Source: Sipunculus nudus (taxonomy: Eukaryota > Annelida > Sipuncula > Golfingiida > Sipunculidae). Taken from it: a stretch of DNA of 64,000 bases. The position numbers and the translations under genes were made by a program. Positions within the stretch are counted from its first letter, which is position 1. Every line of letters starts with the position of its first letter. This document shows, one piece after another, positions 47,719 to 60,716 of the stretch. The stretch spans positions 18,268,058-18,332,057 of the forward strand of contig CM049310.1 of assembly GCA_026874595.1 (NCBI GenBank). The letters run 5' to 3'. Below the pieces are notes generated by a model that searched no databases, was not told the origin of the DNA, and was given only the letters and a program-made list of their open reading frames with translations.

Positions 47719-50700
47719 GCACATAGCAAAAGTCCGGGAGCTAATTTCCGTATGGGCTCAAATAAACGAAATCGTCCAACCCACCACACAGCCAAGGTCT
47801 GACTTGATATCTTGAAAGCTTGATACCTCTACAGAACTGCTACGGGGGTAGTACTGTCAAACTGTGATAACAGTTTCGTGTTATTGACCTTTTAGTAGCC
47901 GACGCCTGACCGGTAGAGCTGCGAATTGATAAAGGGTAACTTAAATGTGAATATCTTGGTTTCTAATCAACCAATCTTTATAATTAAGATATTTCTGGAA
48001 AGGTCTTTTATGGGTCTATCAATTTATATAACAACCATGTTTATATAATTTAAAACATATTTCTTGGAAATAAAAATGTCAAGTCCAATACAAAATTTTA
48101 TATTATTATATTATGTTTGCGTATTGAATTTTTAAAAGGTCGCTCAAACTTTCAATTTTTACCGTAACATTATACATGCTGATAGAAAAAATGGACTGCG
48201 CGGTATTTTGGTATGTAGACAGTTTTCTTGTGTTTATCAGTGGATTTGCTGGAGAATATTTTAATATACTATATGCTTTTTTAAAAATAGAAGAGACCAG
48301 GTTCTGGTGATAACATCCGTAAACCTAAATACCTAGAATAAATGAAACTGATTGAGTTGCAGCTTATATACGTGTTAAAATTATATAACTCACATTATTA
48401 AAGGCCAAGTAATAACAATTTCTTGCAATATCTGTCATTGTAATATACGTTATTTAACGCTGATAATTGCAGTGCCTACTTTTTTATACGACATTCAGTG
48501 TTTCTGTTCGGGAATCCCTCCTGCTAATAAGTAGCTTGGTAGATGGAGAAGCATATTTGGCCGAACACTGAAGTAGTGTATAATAAGCATTTTATGCTTT
48601 GTCTTTTGTTTTTCAGATCTTTCTGAATACAAATATAACTGATTACACCTTGTCATCCTTGAAAAAAAGCTTGAGTCCACAAATAAAAAACGGAGTGTCC
48701 GATTTAAAATAAGCAGCTAGAAATTTGAGCGACGAGGTTGAAAAAAAGAGGGCCCGTTATTAACTTTTCAAACAGTCTTTCATACTTCGAATAGGTTTCA
48801 CTAAAAAATACCTGACGGCAAATACGTCATGAATATTTCATTTTCTGTACTCTTTAATCACTTATACTTTATCTTCCAAATATGCAAATATATTGTATCA
48901 AATTAAACACGAAAGTAAGCAGGAAAAGAAGCATATAGGCAAAAGTTACTATCTGTAAATGTTTACGTGTTGTTTGTACAATCTGGACATGTGGAAAGCC
49001 TATATGATAACAAAAAAGAATTGAAAAAAAAAACAATTGATCATACGTTTCAGATTGTTAATTTCTGCAGAACTTTGTACATGTGTATAAGTGGTAATGT
49101 GATGTAACTTATTAAATTGCATCAACAATTAAAGTATATATCAGGCTGACGATACATGTTATCAATACTCTCATATGTTATCTGATATACATGCGCATTT
49201 AATATTCAAAGAGGTGCTGAGTGTCTTCTACATTGCATTGATCTTATGTTTTGTAGGCATTTATATTCAATGAATAAAAAATGTGATTCTGAGCGCATCA
49301 TCAAATTTACAAGAAACGTCCGCAGATGAATAACAATAAAAATAAACTTCACTAATTGTTGCCTACTTATACATTACCTGTTTCAGTCCCAAATCAGACA
49401 TGTTTGACAAATCTTGTCATCGCTACATTCGTTGTCTGTCCGTAATCATGACACTTCCTGAATAAATGTATAAGAGCCATTCAGATTATTTTTGTTAAAT
49501 ATACAATGTTCCGAACTTCAAACCTTATTTTAGTATAAAATTTTGTTTGTTGATAAAATCTTTGATATTTGATATGTTGACTTATTATGCTCCTTCGAGT
49601 ATTGCAGAAAGGAACGGTATTCAGTACCCCAATATATTCTAAAATGCCTCTCTTTCTATAAATGGTGCCTTGTAGATCTTCACGCAAATATTAAATATAT
49701 ACTCATCTTTTTTTTAAAATAAAAATTGATTCCTTAACCTGGAAGTGGAATGTTTATACTCATGCCAGGCGAATTTATCGATTGGTCGCTCAGAGCGTTG
49801 TATGTCGGTTAATATGTTCACTATATTCTCCGTAAAAGGGCTTCCACTAAGCCCCTGAAGAAATACATGTATAAGAATTTAAAGGAACACTTTAGACAAA
49901 AATATAGAATAGTATAGGAATTTCCAGGGGAAAACATAGAACAAATATGGGCGTTCTCACTGCAAATTCGTGTTTTATTTGGTTACTTTAATTCCATAAC
50001 CTTCAGTTATACAAGTAGCACCTAAAGGCCTGTTTAATTGATCTACAAATGGTTTTATTCCTATAACTGCACCAAGTCCATAGACAGGTTTACACAAGAG
50101 CAGGGAAATACGAAAACAGGAAATTATACGAGACAGTTATTAATAAGAAAATATAAAATATAAAGGAGTCCGTATAAGCCCTGCCGTGTAGTGCTGTACA
50201 AAGTAAGCTTTTCACTATCAAGTTACCTGGGTAAACAATTAAGGGAACCTCCGCTGATATTTTCTTCCAAATCATATTAACGCGTGTTACACTTATTAAC
50301 GTTTGGAGACCTAAATTCATTTGAAGCAATATCCTGTTTTTTGGCTAATAATTTTCTGTGACGTCATTATTGGTAATTTGGTGCTAAAAACAAAGAAAGT
50401 AAATATGTTATTGTCATATGATACATATGCCTTCACTACAAAGTGGTATTTCAAGTGAAGTAAGACTTCTGAAGACGAAAAATTAAATTTCTTTTCGCTG
50501 CAAGTTCAGTGTTCTAATATATTTTGTGCCTGGGCAAATAAAGAAACTAAAAGACGATACTGTTCCATTTTACTATCATCGTTTACTACTTATATTTACT
50601 GCGGGCTGTTTAAAGTACTCTTTTCATGGACTAGCACCACTACCATCTTGCTAACATGATTTATACGTCCTGTTTTATTGGAAAACTCCAGTGGTTTTTT

Positions 50701-51962
50701 TTTTTTGGTTCCGTCTGCCTTAAGAGACAGGATCAATCATTAATTTCAAATTCTTTATGAGACAGGATCAATCATTGGGGACGGGGGGTTAGAAGATGTC
50801 TGTCCAAAGACCATATGTACTCCATCTCACTGATTTGTGTGGGCGAACATTAAAAATGTTTAACTCGATATACAGGATTTAAATAAATTAGAAAATATAT
50901 ACTAACACATATAGAATGTGTAAGCTGTTTTCTTTATTCCTCATGCTTTTATAAAAAAATAAAACGTCTGATTTGCTGTGATAACCAGTCATTATATTTA
51001 AGGTAAAAGAATGAATTGATAAACCACATATTTATAATTGCAGGTAGGCGAGTGAATCACAAGCACGCAATGTATAATGGGCAACATTTAAGGCTGAGGC
51101 TTTGGAGTCAGATACATATAAGGATATATAACGTTATATCTTGAATCAACTATTGTCAGATAATATGGTAAAGAGGGTAGTTCTGGGAATTCTGAGGCAA
51201 ATATTTGTCGCATAATTCTGAAAATTTTACAATTCGGCTGAAAGAAAATCATTTATGTCGGAGGGGGTCGGGGGCAACCGATTAGCTGCTAACATTTTAT
51301 CACAACATGCATCCATCAAACCTTGTCCCACACTTAAATTAAAAAAACAGCCCTAGCTGTGGTTTTATAAGGTCTGTTTATAAATATTGATAATTATAAA
51401 ATTTTTATTTTATCGTTGAATTATTTTAATTAAAATTTACAGTATACATATACTGATTTAAGAACCACGTCTCATTCGCAAACCTTGCATAATTCATAAA
51501 AAATGAGAAGCACCTTTTATGCAGCACGTTTAAATGCACGGGTATATAGTCAGGCTCCTATAGAGTAAACGTTAATTGACGTAGTTTCTTATTTGTCAAG
51601 CATTTTTCAGTGTACTGGGACTTACTAACGTATTAGGATCATTCCAGACAAATGATTAATTTTAGGGTAGCAACTTTTTTATTATCATAAGGCATCGCCC
51701 ATTAAGCTTTTGTGTACTTTACTACAATAATAAAGTATCCTGAACAGGACAGGACGTTTTGCCATGTTAAGTACTCTTTGGATTTTAAGATATTGATATT
51801 TTAAAATGGAAATAACATAAAATCTTGTCCACTTAAGGGTAGGCACAATAAAACCTGCGTGCTGCACGTTAGGAATCCTGCGTCCCGACACTTGCACTTT
51901 TATCAACAGATAAAGCTGAAGTTCCTTTTTTCTTGAATTACCCCTTAGTGTCACAAGAATTT

Positions 51963-52024
<62 letters not shown>

Positions 52025-52070
52025 TATACAAATATGGTGCCTTTAAGCCGATACTTGATTTTCCGAGCTA
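47719..52070. other. Intergenic, no gene seen
   Basis: AT-rich with no recognised coding or RNA features. A (TA)n microsatellite lies at about 51966-52026. Confidence 0.5.
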
Positions 52071-52078
52071 AAATTAGT

Positions 52079-52690
52079 TTTTTAATCAATAAATTTTCCT
52101 TTTAATGTTAAAAGAAAATTTTTAATTAATTTTTTTTTCAGTAAAGTCATTATTCGTACATATAACTATACAATATTTACTAAATACCAACATTTACAGA
52201 ATATATCCCAACTTTAGTGACAGTAACTTAGTGGAAACATCGTAAAAGAGCGGACACATGAACGTTTCTACTTAGTAACTGATACAGTCATGCATGCAGA
52301 CCCCAGCCAGGGGCGGATACAGGTTTTCGAAAAGTGGTCACAGGAGGGGGAGGGAAATCCCTCCCATGGTGTAGAAACATTTTAAAAATATAGATTATAA
52401 AGGGGCAAATTGAAGCAGTTTTTTTTAACGCATCATGATGAAGTTTTTTAATCAACAAATTTACTTTTAAATGTTAAAAGAAAAGTTTAAATTTATCTTC
52501 TACAATAAGGTTCTTATTTGTACGTAAAAACATACAATATTAACTCAATGCCAACATTTACAGAATATATCCGTATTTAAGTGACAGTAACTTAGTGGAA
52601 ACACGGTAACTGAGCGGACACTTCAAAATTTCCACTAAGTTACTCAAACAGTGTTGCATGCAGAACCCAACCGGAAGCGGATACAGGATT
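52079..52690. repeat. 365-bp tandem duplication with internal hairpin
   Basis: Two diverged copies, offset by 364-366 bp, share 'tttaatcaa', 'gttaaaagaaaa', 'caacatttacagaatatatcc', 'gtgacagtaacttagtggaaac' and 'gcggatacagg'. In the second copy AGTAACTTAGTGGAAA (52586-52601) and its exact complement (52629-52644) form a 16-bp perfect hairpin with a 27-nt loop. In the first copy the right arm has decayed. It ends in the hAT-like word GGCGGATACAGG. Confidence 0.7.
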
Positions 52691-55600
52691 TTTTAATAAA
52701 TGGTGCAGCAGGGAGAGTCCTTCAGGAACTTCTGCATTCAGAACAAAAATGTAGTTCTCACGTTTCTTTTCAGTCAGAAGTACTTCAGGCGCCACCTGGT
52801 GACTATCCATATGTAATGTCAAGTACCGTGCGGGTTTTATGGAACTTAAAAGTCAAGGTGACGTAGTGGACATAATCATGATTGACAAAGAATAAATTCC
52901 TAGTAACTAAAATAATTTTCAGAGTTTATTACTTGCAAAATGTTGCTTTCACAGGGGACATGTCCGAGGAAAGGGCAAAACAATATTAGAATGCCAATAT
53001 TTTTCAATTTAGGTTGACGGAATAGTAACATAGTAGACATTTTAGAGGCTTTTTTTCACATATCTTTGCTTGTAAATTCAAATAAAGTCACTTAAATCTG
53101 AGAATTTCTTGGTGCTGGTCAAAAAGTCATCCATGTTATACACTTGACTTTGCTGAGATCTACTGATTATGTCTGAATTTAATGAAAAAAATTACAAACC
53201 AATGCCAAGGACCAATGTGTTTGACATGGATATGAAAATTGGTAGAGCCAATTTTCATAAAATTGCGTGATGATAGGTATATATGCCGAGATGATACACG
53301 CATACTTTCATCTTTTTTATCAAGTTACTAAATGAATGCTTAATAAGCTACAACGCTGAAAAGAGTAGCATTTCTAAAGGGCCTAACCACATAAACAAAA
53401 CACCTAAAATCTACCAAAAATGTATGTAGAGACACCAATATTGGTTTGTAGCCAGATTGACCATTTTACCATTTTACATCTGTATACATAATTTCGAGAG
53501 TATTTGTCCAACCATTCCTGAGCTAATCGGCAAGTGTTACAGATAGACGACGGACGGACACCACATCCTGACTATGACTCACAGGTGAGCTAAAGAAAAG
53601 TTAACAACAGCAGACGACAGGGGTCGAAAATAAGTGTGCCTGAAATGTAATCACTGTACAAACCGTCCGGTGTTAGCCTGATTGATTGGATAAAAGGAGT
53701 CCACAAGTGCATGTTATATACAAGTGCCATAGATACACTTACTGTGCTTTAGCAACCGCCATATGTTCACTTGGCTGTTATATGGTAAGTCTTATAGCTC
53801 AGTGTTTAAATGTTACGTTTACCGAAAACATATGCGTGTACATGTAACGCCGATTTTCGTAACTTATTCGCACGTGCACCGTCTCGATTGCAATTAAAAT
53901 CAGTCGTAAAACACCGCTTTTAAATTATTTTAAAGTGTAGTCGGAAGACTGAATGAAACTTGTTGCTTGTTTCCCTCCTCGTGTTCGGGTTTGTGTTATT
54001 AATGCCTCTATGATAGCTTTGAATGAATAAAGAGTCATACATGCCACATTTGGGTTGAATATTGCCCTAACGTGAATATATTAACCACACTTTTGCCAAG
54101 CTTTCCCGTACGTAATCCGTACAATAGTTGTGTGAAATTAGTTCACATTCAGGGTACGATTATCAATATCCAAATGCATTACACTAGGCCAGTTCCTAGG
54201 AAGGAACTCAATAGTCTCATGTTTGCTTAGTAACTGGACCTTATTGATCAACTCAGTACGATGCATGTATATTTCAAATGTACCATTTATGTCCTTATCC
54301 TTACACATTATATACAAGAACATGAAGTCCATGTCACGTTTCAGGTCACATGCAGGTAATAGTTCATCCATGTGTAATTTCAATCAAATAAGGTAATTCT
54401 TTTGCTACTTGTGTCTACAACTGTCCTGAGATTAGGAAGAATATTGAAAGTGACAGAACAATTTTTTTTTTTCACAAAAGCGTCCCCTGTTGGGGAATGG
54501 TGTAAAAAAAATCTTACAACTATAATATCGTTATCAGTCGGTAGGTGGCGCTACATGATATATACAAAAATTTACACAGAAATGTCTGATACCTTGCTAG
54601 GTGCATAGTGACATGGTAAGCAATAAATTAAATGAAGTGAGAAGGATGTGCTGGAATAACCTATTACAAATATAATAAATATATTAATGTTAATGGAGAT
54701 CACAGGCAATATAAGTACTGGTAATTATGAAAAGGGGATATTTAATAAATAAGGCAGCATAGTAATCACTTTTAAGAATGCTGCAAGTGGAATACAAATA
54801 TGTCTACACACACATGCACATACATGTATGCATACATGTGCGCATGTGTCCACACCCATACATGCAAATAAAAATTCAACATGTGTACATAAGTGTATCT
54901 AAATCTAATATTCTGCAGGTAAAATGATGTGTTTGCAAACTGAATTGGAATTTTGTGTCCTACATTACAGATAGGTACATAATATAGTTTACATTTTATT
55001 AATAGATGTGAAACTACAAAATAAAGTAAAAAAATAAATTAATTAAATCAGGAATCTTACCTGGCCTTCGGGGGATATAGTGTCGCATTCTGTGATATAT
55101 CTATAAGATTAAGCTTGTATAAATAAGCCTAGGTTTGAAGGGGTCCAGACGGCGTAGTTAGGGTCCTTCTTATAAACTGAAACTGACTGCAAAGGTTCTG
55201 TGTTTGAGGTCAAACAAGTTGAATTTGTGGCATAAGACTAGATACAAAGTATGTATAGCCCAGAGATGGTCACTTTTAATGCCTATCTGTGGGTATGCAT
55301 GTAATTGGAATTACAATACTGGATAGATGGGGCTGTCGGTTCTTTCTATTGATGTCTGAAACGTCCTAAAACTAAATATCCTACCATGTCTATCTCTATA
55401 ATGTCTGAAGTTAATAAATGAACAAGAATTGGTGAGTAAATAGGTAAAAAAACTAATATAAGTCAGTATTTTGAACTGAGGTGCGAATTAATTCACAAAA
55501 TCTACTCAGTTGAACTAACAGGCTGCTGTCACTATTCATGAGATTTTCCATTTTCAATACATTTGGGTTGGTGTACATTTCTTTGGGTGGTAGTTTTTTC

Positions 55601-55860
55601 AAGGCATCTTTCAACATTGTAGGAATGAATTTCTGTTAAGTGAAGGTTAGTATTACTTCATCATGGTCACGAGTTGGTCAACATTCCTTTACAGCCAAAG
55701 TGGTGACGGATAATCAAAAAGACAGATCTAATGCATGAGAAACAGTATCTGTCATATACTGACATCTGGTGGTTGTAAGTGAAAATAGAACTAAGAAAAT
55801 GATAACAAAAACTGATAACAGATGGCGCCACCGAGATTCAGTGACATACCCACTTCCGCA
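52691..55860. other. Intergenic upstream of STAM
   Basis: Mostly AT-rich, no firm gene. A donor-like site, TATATG|GTAAGT, lies near 53784. A CA/TG-rich stretch lies near 54800-54890. GATGGCGCCACC at 55821-55832 lies just upstream of STAM exon 1. Confidence 0.45.
54138..54371 (-). CDS. Possible coding fragment, unrecognised
   Basis: A minus-strand open frame of 77 codons from an ATG at 54371, with a protein-like mix (MDELLPACDLKRDMDFMF at the start, NWPSVMHLDIDNRTLNVN at the end). No family is recognised, and no convincing splice sites or partner exons were found. It may be a relic of a gene or mobile element, or chance. Confidence 0.2.
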   Translation of the reverse strand: MDELLPACDLKRDMDFMFLYIMCKDKDINGTFEIYMHRTELINKVQLLSKHETIEFLPRNWPSVMHLDIDNRTLNVN

Positions 55861-55925
55861 TTTGCGCACTGACTGACAGTGGCGATCATAACAAAGTAGA
55901 GACAGAGGAGATCACGCAGAATAAA

Positions 55926-55968
55926 ATGCCATTATTTAGTAGTTCGACGCCTTTCGACGCCGATGTCG
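55926..55968 (+). CDS. STAM: STAM (signal transducing adaptor molecule), coding exon 1
   Basis: The exon encodes MPLFSSSTPFDADV plus the first base of a Glu codon, then a consensus donor GTGAGT at 55969. It matches the conserved STAM N-terminus (MPLF...PFD.DVEKAT in animals). STAM pairs with HRS in ESCRT-0 on early endosomes, binding ubiquitinated cargo; this exon starts its VHS domain. The 5' UTR probably lies between about 55860 and 55925, after a GC-richer promoter-like stretch. Phase 1 splicing to 60632 restores the expected sequence. Confidence comes from both exons agreeing in frame and order. Confidence 0.85.
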
Positions 55969-56644
55969 GTGAGTTTGACAATTCTGTGAATCACGAATCA
56001 TCCCAGGGGTTTTGTATAATTATCTGAAATCATCGGAAAGGCAGACCTGGGGTTAAACAATCCTACCTGTCAAAATCGCCGGGTTCACCATGATCATTGG
56101 ATGGTCAGCAGTCCGTGTGCACTGACTTATGTCACTGAATCATTGAATGATATGATAAAAATTGATATAGAAATCTGAGCAACCACTGCTCTTATTTGCG
56201 TGATAAGCTTCATTTCATCCAAGAATAATAGCCTTATAAAACTTTGAGAAAATAAATGGATCTCTTTCTTAAAGAGATCCATCAATTTTAAAGACTTTAA
56301 ATTATACTATTAAAGTATTATTGGTACTCCTATCCTATAGGCAGAACTATAGAAACCAGGCTGCAGCCTACTGCCGGTACCTTATTCACAATGGGTGTCG
56401 CATAATAAATTGTTTCCTGACAAGGCCGGAACATAAGATTTTCCTGAGAATTCCCGTATTTCATTTTGCTCATTACAAGAGTCTATTATATTAGAGGAGG
56501 AGGGGTCTGGGGAACCTGGTATCCCCGCCTGAATGGAGGTGTGGGTTTAGCTTAATTCTCCTGTTCAAACAGTAAATGGTTTCCCATTTTTGCAATAGAT
56601 GGGGCTTCAATCACAGATATAATTGAACAAAAAACGCCCATGCT

Positions 56645-56725
56645 GGTATCTCGTCTCTACGGCTCACTTAGTAGCTTGTAGGGCTCCTAGACTAGAGATC
56701 GTAGGTTCGGTCCCCAATTCAGGCG
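56645..56725 (+). repeat. Possible tRNA-derived SINE head
   Basis: CGGCTCACTTAGTAGC resembles a tRNA A box, and GGTTCGGTCCCC, about 40 nt later, resembles a B box. A clean cloverleaf could not be drawn, so a tRNA-derived SINE or chance similarity is more likely than a functional tRNA. Confidence 0.35.
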
Positions 56726-57724
56726 ACTTCTGATGTTTAGTAGTTGTTTATGTAAGAATAGTTGATATGAGTGTAGGGACATCTACAGGGAAAAGTAGGA
56801 GTTAAAATAGGGAAGGAGAAGAGACAGTTTTATTTATATTTTCATGTTCCTCAATAGAAGCGTAGCCCGCATTCTGTAGTGGCTCCTTGCTATAAAAGCA
56901 GCTCCAGCCAAACAACCATAGGATACTGCTGCTTGTTGTCTCATCCCAAGACATGTGATTCCGTTCCCCTCTACTCCTCTCCATCAACAATGTCTTGGGA
57001 TCGACCCTTAGGAAAACACCTCATAAGGTTCCAAATAGGAGAGCCCTTTGGAATTGTATAAGTGACATTTTAAGCAGTGTCAACAAAAAATAAATACCTC
57101 TTTGTTGTCTTTAGTGTTTTATATAACCTCTGCAAATTTGTGGCACCAAAATATTGCTCAATTGCCCTACTTATCCATAATTTTGCGAAGAGGTGTTGTG
57201 TTTACATGGAGAACAAGCCACCATGATTACAAGAGTGACCTACAGTCCTTTCCAACAGGATTTAGACTGGGAACCCGCTCTGATCTTATCCTTGTTTGAA
57301 CTAGAAAAAGCGGGCGATAATAGATGTTGTTGCAGGTTACCAGTCAATCAACGTCCGCTCATTCCTAATTCCTGTAGTTTGTTATGTTTAAATCACCGCG
57401 GGCTTACAAGGATTGTTAGGGATAATGTTTTATTAATATATTAAGGTAAGAATGTGGTAAAGTTGCCAGAGAGACCCATATACTACCAAAGACACGAACT
57501 GATGTATTTTGGTGTGTACATTTAGCAGTTTTTAAGAGTTTTTTTGGTGCCTTCTACCAGTGTCTACCATTTCACCATTAAGAGGCCTAACTGTACAGGC
57601 CATTTTACCGGCGTCCGTCTGTCTGTCCGTTCGTTAATCAGGCACAAATCGAAAACAACAAGACCTAGAATCTTCTAACTTGACATCCTGGGAGGTCCAC
57701 AAAAAAACTCCTTGGAAACCTGCA

Positions 57725-57875
57725 GGGTTGGGGCCAGGTACTTGTACCTGTACCTAGGTACACATTTCAGAGTACCTGTACCTGTACCTGCCAGTCATGA
57801 GTAAGAAGTACCTTGTACCTGTACCTGTACCTGGAACTAAAGTACCTGTACCTGGTACAAGGTACTCCAGGTACA
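57725..57875. repeat. GTACCT hexamer repeat
   Basis: Many GTACCT and AGGTAC words in both orientations, interrupted by unique sequence. GTACCTGTACCT occurs several times. Confidence 0.85.
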
Positions 57876-58061
57876 TTTTCATATTTTTTAGTTTTTTTTC
57901 TCTTTTAGTATTAAATTTGGTTACCTATAGTGTAAAATAATCAGCAAGCCATCAGTGTGATAAACTGCTCATGAATTGAATTGTAATCACACCTCCAGAA
58001 TGGTCACATGTGTGAAATCAGCTGTAACTACTTATTAAGCAAATCATTTGATTATACTAAT

Positions 58062-58280
58062 CTTGGTGCACTTAATGAAGATTTAGTACACAAATATCCT
58101 GTTTGTGAAGTATGGTTTCAGAATAATCCCTGTGTTACTGTACTTGGTGTACTTAGAGGACTTTCAGTAGACTTGAATTTCATGTTTGTGAATGTATGGT
58201 GTCATACACTACTTAGTGCACTTAATGGACTTTTAATACACTTACATATCATTTTTGTGAACGTATGGTGCCATACAGTT
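58062..58280. repeat. Degenerate repeat of about 70-80 bp, three units
   Basis: Three units start near 58062, 58142 and 58211 with CTTGGTGCACTTA-like words and contain 'tttgtgaangtatggt'. An open frame of 91 codons follows the repeat and is not taken as a gene. Confidence 0.55.
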
Positions 58281-60631
58281 TAAAGGTTCTAAAAATATAC
58301 TTAAGCAAATGACTTTGGTAGTCTATAAGTCATCTGAGCTATAGTCGTGGTCCATTGTCCGTCGTCCGTCCGTCCGTCCGTCCGTAGATGTGGCACGTTT
58401 TGAAACAGTAAGACCTAGGAATCCAAAATTCAGCATAATGTTAGATGTCCCAAAGATCTCCTACCAAGCCGAAAACTGGGTCTTTGCGACTTCGTTCCTT
58501 TGAGAAATTAAGGAAAAACCTCAATTTTTTATTAAAATCCTATTTTCACACTTCAAGACTGCCTAATATCAAAACCACTCATCTGTTTTTCCTCATATTT
58601 ACCAAAAATATTCCTCTATATAGTTCCTATGTACATGCCAGAAATTAAGTCTGTAAAGTATAAATTCTTTAAGTTATGAGCCCAAACATAATGGACTTTG
58701 TAAAAAATCAGGAAAAATAATAACTCACTTAACATGAAAAATTTTGAAACTAGAGTATTTTCTCAAGTATATAGCTATGTTTAATTAAGATTCAATTGTT
58801 TACCCAAAGTTAGATCTGAATTTTGTAAATTTTTTAAGTTATTAGCATAAAAAAAAATCAGTACCTTAAATTTTGCCCAACTTTGACCATGGCACATTTT
58901 TTTCCTGTAAGCACCATTGATTTAATTTTCACAGCATGTAAACATAAATATTTAGTTTGTCTAAATCTGAAATTTGAAAATAAAAAATTGAAAATTAAGC
59001 TAGTTATTGATTTTTTTTCTGTAGTCACTTGCTTTGATTACAGGTGCAGGGTCCCACTCCAGGTCACTGGAAGTCAGCTATGCCAGGGTTTCTGATTTGT
59101 TACAGTCACTGGGGGAGATCCCCTGCTGTGACAGGTGTACAGCTATTCTCATATCACCACCCCAATCACCACCCCCCCCCCCCCTGCAAACCCAACCCAC
59201 CAAGAGTTATGCATTAATTGTTATTGTTTTCACTGTATCTCCTTAATTGTAATGCTGTTTCCACTCCGATATGCAAAAACTTTCCTTGAAAAAATAATTC
59301 AAGGTGTAATCCAGAAGATGCAATGTTGTGTAATGTAGCATTTTTAAAGAAATCAATTTTCTTTTAAATGATTTTAACAAATATAAATGAACCCATCAAT
59401 GTGCTTAAATTATTATGAAATATGAAGCACATTATGGATAAATAAAGACACAATTTAAAATAGTGAAATCTAAATCAAGTATTATTTTTAGATATTTATT
59501 GTTTTGCAGATTTAAAAGATATATTTTTGTGGTAAAAAATAAATAAACATTTGTATGCATGATATGGTGTTATCTGACAAGATTGAGATTTATGATGATG
59601 CAATTGAGAATTATGAATCGACTTTTATATTCAGATATATATGTTAAATTGGAAATGTATAGAAATATAAACTTAAATTAGATAATAATTGATGTGATAA
59701 AAAAAAATCAGGATTTAATACAAACATTTGTTCATTATTTTCCTGCCTCAGCAGAATTTGAGATCAGGCTTTGTTTGCCCTGTTTTTTGTTGTTAATTAG
59801 CTATATTTCAACTGTATACATTTCATAAAAAAATACATATATATTTAATAATATATATTATACAAAAAAAATAGATTCAGTTGAACAAATGTATAAACTA
59901 CTGAAATGTCAACAGTTAATCGAAAAACCAACTTATGATCATGGTAATAGTACAGGTCATTTGTTCACAAACTGCTCACATGCTTTAGTTTCAACATTAG
60001 GAAACACATGGTCAGGTCACAAAATATTTTTTGCAACAATTTCTTGCTCATCAATACAAACCAATCATACAAACCAACCATGGCCTTTATTACCTCTTCC
60101 TCTTACACTTAATCTCCATTTGATATTATTTTAGATTTTTACCTTCAAGGTTAACGTCAGCTGAGCACAGTGACCCATAGGTCCCTTGTTTTTACCAATG
60201 TCAGGTACCAGTACCAGTAGATGTAAATACATAAATATTCAGTATTCTGTTGCACTTTTTAAAGTTCTTGAAAGTTCACACTTTATTGCACTGAGTTTCT
60301 TCTGCTTTGGAAATACAAAGTTATTTGAGAATGGTTAAAAAAGCATTATTCTGCATTAAACTTTGCCAGTACCTGTCCCCTTGCCACCAGACTTTCCACA
60401 GATAGATTCATGCCTGGATGCTATCCTTGGAGTATTTTGTGCTACATCCCCACGCCCTTGTGGAACCCTCACAGGTTTATTTCTCCCAGTTTATCAAAAC
60501 TGCTCATGGGGGCTGCCATTCCACATACACACTGAAACCTGGATGTCACTGCTTGTATGTTGAAAACTTGAAATTATGGGTGTAAATATTAACCTTGTAC
60601 TCAACAATATTTTGTCTGTCTTTCCATACAG

Positions 60632-60716
60632 AAAAGGCGACCAATGAGATCAACACATCAGAGGACTGGGCCCTTATTATGGACATTTGTGACAAAGTAC
60701 AGAGGACACAAAATGG
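60632..60716 (+). CDS. STAM: STAM, coding exon 2 (VHS domain)
   Basis: The 85-nt exon lies between TTTCCATACAG and G|GTCAGT. Joined in phase 1 to exon 1 it reads [13 protein letters not shown] then [16 protein letters not shown], close to the animal STAM VHS start (EKAT.E.NT.EDW.LI.DICDKV). It ends in phase 2, where the next exon should continue with a Pro-Lys-Asp-Cys-Leu-like stretch. That exon was not found before 64000, so the gene continues past the window. The VHS domain helps STAM bind ubiquitinated cargo on endosomes. Confidence 0.87.

Larger units (their letters stand above)
55969..60631 (+). other. STAM intron 1 (4.66 kb)
   Basis: Runs from GTGAGT to a TTTCCATACAG acceptor. It contains a tRNA-like/SINE block near 56645, part of the 'acctagaatcttctaac' repeat (57600-57725), GTACCT hexamer repeats (57725-57870), a degenerate repeat (58062-58280), a CCGT run near 58370 and a poly(C) run (59172-59185). 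Open frames inside are not supported as genes. Confidence 0.75.

Noticed and set aside
56645-56725. Functional tRNA gene
   Set aside because: A- and B-box-like words are present, but no acceptable cloverleaf could be drawn.
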